Assembly: GCA_948567375.1 (NCBI GenBank)
Contig: OX419759.1
Location: 50,496,593 to 50,560,592, forward strand
Length of the DNA: 64,000 bases
Direction of reading: 5' to 3'
From: Lunularia cruciata
Lineage: Eukaryota; Streptophyta; Marchantiopsida; Lunulariales; Lunulariaceae
This document shows, in pieces, positions 59,284 to 64,000 of this stretch; position 1 is the first letter of the stretch, and the number at the start of each line of letters is the position of its first letter. A program made the translations under genes and the position numbers. The notes below the pieces were generated by a model, which did no database searches, was not told where the DNA came from, and saw nothing but the letters and a program-made list of their open reading frames with translations.

Positions 59284-61857
59284 CTAATCCGATCCGATGT
59301 CTACTTCTTCTTTGGCTTTCAAACCTGATCCCGAAGTAACTTCACTTCCTACTACTCTGTCCTCAGGTTTCATAATTCCTACATCTTCTACCAGATTTAA
59401 CAATTCTCTTTCCTGATTTGACATTTCACTAGTGGGTAATCTATCTAACTCCTTATCTGCTGACCCACTCTTCTCTAATGTCTCCAATGGTAACTCTAAA
59501 GACATCTGCACTCCTACTTCATCTACTTCGGGTTTTGCTCTAACATCTTTCCAAAGTTTATCTATCTCCAATTTTACTAAGTCTAATCTAATCGTGATAT
59601 TATCTTCAACTTCCAATATTTTCCTATCTACACGAGTTCTGAGACTAATTAATAGAGCATTCAAGTTTTTATCCTTCGCATGTCTCCTCCTTGTCTCCTG
59701 CACCAACAACTTCAACTCGTGCAACCTCGTCTCCTCAATACAAACACTGGCCTCTGTACTTAGCATCGCATTCATCCTGATTACGATCTCCTTCAATGGC
59801 TCCAATCTCATCTTCCTTTCATGCTCCCAATCTGCAAGCCAATCTTCCCTATACATTGCCAATTCTGCCTCGAACTCGGCTTTCACCGTTTCCTTCTCCT
59901 TCTCCTTCTGCACAATCTTCTCCTCTTGATTATGAAGTAACTCTCTTAATCTCTCTTCTTCCCTATATCTCACTGTCAACTCTCGTTGCCATAGTTGCTT
60001 CTTCACTTCTACACTCTCCATCACTCTATCGAGCTCTTGTTCCTTCTCTTCTACCCTCGCCATAGCATGGATAATTTCTTGTCTTGAATCAGCAAACTGC
60101 TGCTTCAAGATTTCATACTCAGCTACTTGTCTCTCCCTTGCTATGTCACTCTTCTTCACAAGGTCCTCTCGATACCTTGCTTCTCTTTTCAAGTTCTCAA
60201 TTACTTGACACTGCACTACTGCATCCCCTCGTAGTACTTCCCTTTCCTCCTCACCTCAGATTATACTCTTCTTCAACTCCAAGTTCTCTTCTTCTAGCCT
60301 TGCTAATACCTACAACACAATCTTCACCTTTGGACACTTTGACTGCATCTCTTTCTTCTTGTGCTCTAGCTTCACTAACAACAGGCACACAATTTCTTGT
60401 AGGTACTCCACTCCATCACTCGCAACTATTTCAACCTACCGAGTGATCTTCTTCTTTACCTCTTCTTCTACCGGTACTCACCTTCTTCTTTGCAATCATC
60501 GTATCAGAATAGACGCTTCACTTCCCGAACTAGCATTCTCTTCTTCCCTTGCCTTGCTTGGACCCGCTTCACACTTCACCTTGCACCTCAACCAAATTCC
60601 CCTCTAAATCGTAATCTTCTTCTCCTCCGGCTCGGGTACCTCGTCCTCCAACTTTGCATTATTCTCTTCCTCAAGCTCCACCCGAACTTCTTCTTCTTCT
60701 GCAGGTACCAACGTCATCTCCCCACCTTCATCACTATCACTACTCGTATTCCCACTTGGTAGCGTGAGCTCACGTTCTTCCTCGTGTTCCGAGTCTTTGG
60801 ACTTGCACTCGGCTTTGCCTTCTGAGTCTTCCTCTGATGACGCAATCACCATCATACCTTTCCTCGGGTTTCCTCTCCTGGTCTTCCGAGGTCTTGTCTT
60901 CTCTATGTCTTTGCCTTCTCCTTGTTGACTTTGCTTCTTTGACTTTGGAGTACTTACTTCTACCTGCGCACTCTTCCCCGTCTATGCGTAGTACTCATTA
61001 GTGCTTTGGATTTGAAGAATATACTATTGCTCCTCCGCGTTGACTTCCCTTCTCAAGTCAAGATGAAAGTGAGACACCATTCTGTTGTGCTCCGCCGCAT
61101 TGAGCAAATTCAACCAGAGGTAGAAATGTGCTGCAAACAGCACAATGTAGTGTGGAGGCGACTTATCCCGCAAATTCCACACCATCTGCCCCATTCTCCC
61201 ATAGAAGCACCTCGCACAGTTGATAGGTTCTCTTGTAAACATCTTACGGAAGAACACCACTTGGTATTTCATCACATAAGTCGTTCTCTTCGGCTTCAAG
61301 ATTGCCATGAGAGCACTCACAATCCCTCTCTTCACCGGATCTTTGTAACTCTCGACCTTATACCCATTCTTAGTCCTCTTCAAAAAGAAGGCATCCTTCT
61401 CTGCTTGGGTTTCTTTGACTACCTCTCCCTTCCCCAAGAACGTGGCACCCTACTCTGTGCCTGCCTCTCTTCCGAGTACCAATCTCCAATCCAACTCTAT
61501 CCAGCAAACCGGATTTCCTATCTTCCCCTCTTCCTCGGGGCCATCGAGACACTTACTCTCAATTATCTCGGTCATGAACCTTGGAAAACTCACGTTCCAG
61601 TTCCACGCCAAGAATGTGATCCGAAGTCAGCTTAAGACTTCAATTCTTGTGATCACATCTAGCCTCCAAATTGCATGATTTCTCACTATGAATTCAAAGT
61701 TCTTCTTCCCTCCTCCCATCTTTCCTGCTTCCTCATTGTCTCTCGAGTTAACTCTCTCAAATTCTCCTCTACACACTAGCGCGTCTTCAACTCTACTTCC
61801 TTTCCCATGATCTCCTGCATGACGACTCCTCAACGGCAAAAGAAAATTGCTTGACAT
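59284..61857 (-). pseudogene. Unknown 857-codon protein, one register, broken only by stop codons
   Basis: From an ATG at 61857 to a stop at 59284 the minus strand keeps one reading frame for 858 codons, with about ten internal stops and no frameshift seen. N-terminal part (61857 to 61027): KNFEFIVRNHAIWRLDVITR, then NPVCWIELDWRLVLGREAG, FFLKRTKNGYKVESYKDPVK, RGIVSALMAILKPKRTTYVM, QVVFFRKMFTREPINCARCF and a hydrophobic LFAAHFYLWLNLLNAAEHNR. Middle (60970-60610): basic NLS-like KKQSQQGEGK and TRPRKTRRGNPRKG, then a long Glu/Ser-rich acidic tract. C-terminal 310 codons (60216-59284): highly charged, predicted long coiled coil (KREARYREDLVKKSDIARER onward). I do not recognise the family. The frame starts in a real ATG with G at -3. 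It may be a single-exon gene carried by, or belonging to, an unknown element. Confidence 0.6.
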
Positions 61858-62027
61858 TGCTTTGTCGTTAGCCCAATTTTTATAGAGTAGTGCCTTCTTT
61901 GTCCCTCTTCAATTCAATTTTCGACCAAGAAATCACACCTCTTGCATGCGCCTGTCACTATCAAGTGTACTTCACACGTATGACCGCCAGTTTTTGAACG
62001 GTCCTTTCTTGAATTTCTCGCCCCGAA

Positions 62028-62081
62028 GAAAAGTTGTTACATTGTCTTCAAGAAGAAAAGTTGTTACAGTGTCTTCACCTC
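62028..62081. repeat. Short tandem duplication upstream of the unknown frame
   Basis: GAAGAAAAGTTGTTACATTG and GAAGAAAAGTTGTTACAGTG, each followed by TCTTC, are adjacent copies of about 26 bases. Confidence 0.8.
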
Positions 62082-62345
62082 GGGTTGAGCTCCCTCCAAT
62101 ATGAAGACTTCTTACTTTGGGTTGTATGCTGACAAGGCAAGTCCGAGTACTTTGCCTTATGATCCGAAGCCACGTTACCTTGGGTTTCATCCCAAAGACT
62201 CTTTTCTTTGCCTTCTTTGGCCATACATGCACAATCCGACTTCTCTATACGCTTCTTCTTCTCCATTTCAAAAAAAAAACAAAAAATGTGGGTACCATAC
62301 TTTCTGCAAGGGCCTTACTCCCCCTAGCATGCATCCCATCAAGAC

Positions 62346-64000
62346 AATTACCTCTCTTGTAAAAAAGTTCAAAATCTCCTTGTACTCCATTGGAACATCT
62401 TGAGTGATTGAGATTGGTATGAGTTCCTCATCTGGGAAAGAATCATCCATTGGCTCATCTCTATCATGATCATGAGCTCTAAATAACAAATCAACACTTG
62501 TGTATTTCTTCTTTAGCATATCCTCAATATTATTATCATACTCAAACAAGAATATCATCCACATTGCTAACCTCCCCTCCACATTATACTTGCTGAAGAT
62601 ATACTTCAAAACCTTGTGATCTATGATAATGGTGGCCTTCCTTCCAATCAAGTAGTATCTAAAATTCTTGAGACCAAAAATTCCTACCAACTCTTCCCTC
62701 TCATGACTAAATAATTTATCTATGTTGAGTCCATTTGTCTATTAGCAAAAGCTATTGGATGATCATGCCCATCTTGGTCTAATTGACTAAGAATGCATCC
62801 TATAACTACATATAAGTATCAATGTAAAGAATGAAAGGCTTATTCCAATATGGTTTAGCAAGAATTGGAGCCATAACAAGGGATTGCTTGAGTTCCTCAA
62901 AAGCTTTAAGAGCCTCCTTGTCCTCCAAACCACTGTTTATTCTACACCTTTCTTCATGTAAATGGTCAATGCATAAAATTTCTTGGAAAATGAGAAGATG
63001 AACCTCATATAGTACCCAATTATCCCCAAGAATTGGTATAACTTTGTCAAAATTGAAGAGAATGGAAGTTTTGAGATTTTCTTCACTTAAAGTTCATTGC
63101 TATTCCATCCTTGGAAAGGATATGCCCCAAAAGTAGATTTTCTTCACAACCAAAGATACACTTCTCTCGGTTGAGTGATGCATTTGCTTCAACCAAGGGT
63201 TCCAAGACCTTCATCAAGTGTCCAAAGTGCTCTTCCTTACTCCCATAGACAAAAAAGTCATCAATGAAATTTCTCATAAATTTTCCAATGAAGGGTTCAA
63301 ATATTTTGTTCATGAACTGTTGAAATGTGGCTAGAGCATTACAAAATCTAAAAGGCATGAATTTGAAGGCATAAGTTCCCCAAGGTGTGGTTAATATAAT
63401 AAGTTATTGATGATTTGGTACAGTCTTGATTTGGTTATAGCCACTATAAACATCTCCAAAACTGTACTTCTCATGACCCATAACGTCCTTCAAGATCTCA
63501 TCAATGAATGGCAAAGGGTAGTAATCCTTCTTGGTAACAAAGTTGGGCTTCTTGTAACTCATGCATACCCAAAGATTACCATTATTCTTCTCCACAATCA
63601 TAACTAGAGACATCCATTCTAATTTCTCCACCTCAAAGATAAACCCAACCTCCTTGAGCTTATCAATCTCCTCCTTCACAAACAAAGTTGTTAATGCACT
63701 TATGCAATATTGCTTTTTGGTGGATTGGTCTTGCATGTAACTCCACTTTATTTGATGCTCCTCCAAGATGGCTTTCTTGAGATCCTTGTAACTAAAAGCA
63801 AACACATGGATATTTTTGTGGAAAGTCTCTTCAAATCTTACTTTCTTCTCCTTGGAAACATTTGGACTATACTTGAGGGTTAATAGTCTCCTCTTTATCC
63901 CCTCTAGTGTCAATGATGACTTATCAAGGTCCTTCAAAATCTCTATCTTGGGTATAAAATCCATGGCACATAAGGGATACACATCTAAATCAGATTCAAA
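62346..64000 (-). pseudogene. G3 copy 2 reverse transcriptase and RNase H, cut by the window edge
   Basis: The minus strand from the right edge reads through the linker KIEILKDLDKSSLTLEGIKR into RT: EVEKLEWMSLVMIVEKNNGN, then DYYPLPFIDEILKDVMGHEK and YSFGDVYSGYNQIKT (first Asp, about 63430). After a stop, MPFRFCNALATFQQFMNKIF (63358 onward) leads to FIDDFFVYGS with both catalytic Asp codons intact at 63257-63262. RNase H appears at 62690-62360 as ATIIIDHKVLKYIFSK and GRLAMWMIFLFEYD. Frames change between these blocks. The first part matches 38068-38280 of G3 copy 1. Confidence 0.88.

Larger units (their letters stand above)
58487..62345 (-). mobile_element. Inserted module splitting G3 copy 2 between RNase H and integrase
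   Basis: G3 coding on the minus strand leaves off after EYKEILNFFTR (about 62365) and resumes at RPYTMVEYILFHQ (about 58480). About 20 residues are missing between them. The 3.86 kb between has more CpG, a single long decayed reading frame (59284-61857) and flanks of about 480 and 800 bases without coding. On the minus strand it may run from TGATGGGATGCATGC to TTGTCACAACA. No terminal repeats and no target-site duplication were found, so the mechanism of insertion is open. Confidence 0.55.

Noticed and set aside
59432..60446. Plus-strand frames of 89-165 codons opposite the unknown protein
   Set aside because: They are Ser/Leu-rich antisense readings of a Glu/Lys-rich coiled coil. The minus-strand frame extends over 858 codons in one register and explains them.
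61877..61890. TATA-like TCTATAAAAA on the minus strand just upstream of the unknown frame
   Set aside because: It is only about 20 bases before the ATG at 61857, so a start site 30 bases downstream would fall inside the frame. It is not supported as this frame's promoter.

Overview
The window looks like nuclear DNA of a land plant. The evidence is an intact DMP (DUF679) membrane-protein gene, a tRNA-Trp(CCA)-like 5' half at the left edge, and plant-type transposon families: Ty1/copia, Ty3/gypsy chromovirus, PIF/Harbinger and MuDR/MULE. The heavy load of old, nested, stop-ridden and CpG-poor retroelements points to a large, repeat-rich genome such as a conifer or a seed-free plant. Nothing in the sequence fixes the species.

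Layout. Positions 1-5.5 kb are richer in G+C and CpG than the rest and hold the only clearly intact gene, DMP, on the minus strand at 2062-2739. At 7.7-8.7 kb lies a decayed PIF/Harbinger transposase. A decayed copia element (C1) with two LTRs, a primer-binding site and gag-to-RNase H remnants fills 8.95-13.6 kb. From 13.6 to 19.2 kb there is unclassified low-complexity and repeat-bearing sequence, closed by a solo LTR of gypsy family G1 (18.6-19.2 kb). A MULE transposase remnant at 20.0-22.0 kb is followed immediately by a broken fragment matching the C-terminal part of the protein farnesyltransferase beta subunit. From 23.5 to 37.1 kb there is a candidate non-autonomous LTR element, three copies of an unclassified dispersed repeat (R1), an inverted G1 LTR, and the left end of a third gypsy element (G4: LTR, gag and protease remnants).

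From 38 to 54 kb is a deep nest. A minus-strand gypsy element (G3 copy 1; 5' LTR 53138-53814) is split by a nearly complete Ty3/gypsy chromovirus G1 (39825-51242; two LTRs of about 750 bp, PBS, PPT, gag, protease, RT, RNase H, integrase, chromodomain). The RNase H region of G1 is split by a 4.8-kb purine-rich, minisatellite-bearing insertion (43944-48759). That insertion is itself split by a G3-type solo LTR (45927-46606). A second copia remnant (C2) lies at 54.9-56.5 kb. From 56.6 kb to the right edge is a second minus-strand G3 copy (3' LTR 56619-57304; integrase; then RNase H and RT at 62.35-64 kb). It is interrupted at about 58.5-62.3 kb by a module carrying one 857-codon reading frame of unknown family. 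That frame keeps its register throughout but has about ten in-frame stop codons.

Apart from DMP, everything recognisable as coding is a pseudogene. The elements do not form a pathway. The window records repeated insertion followed by decay. Changes that look like C-to-T deamination have removed several zinc-binding and catalytic residues. All alignments were made by eye; identities and boundaries are approximate unless exact termini are given.
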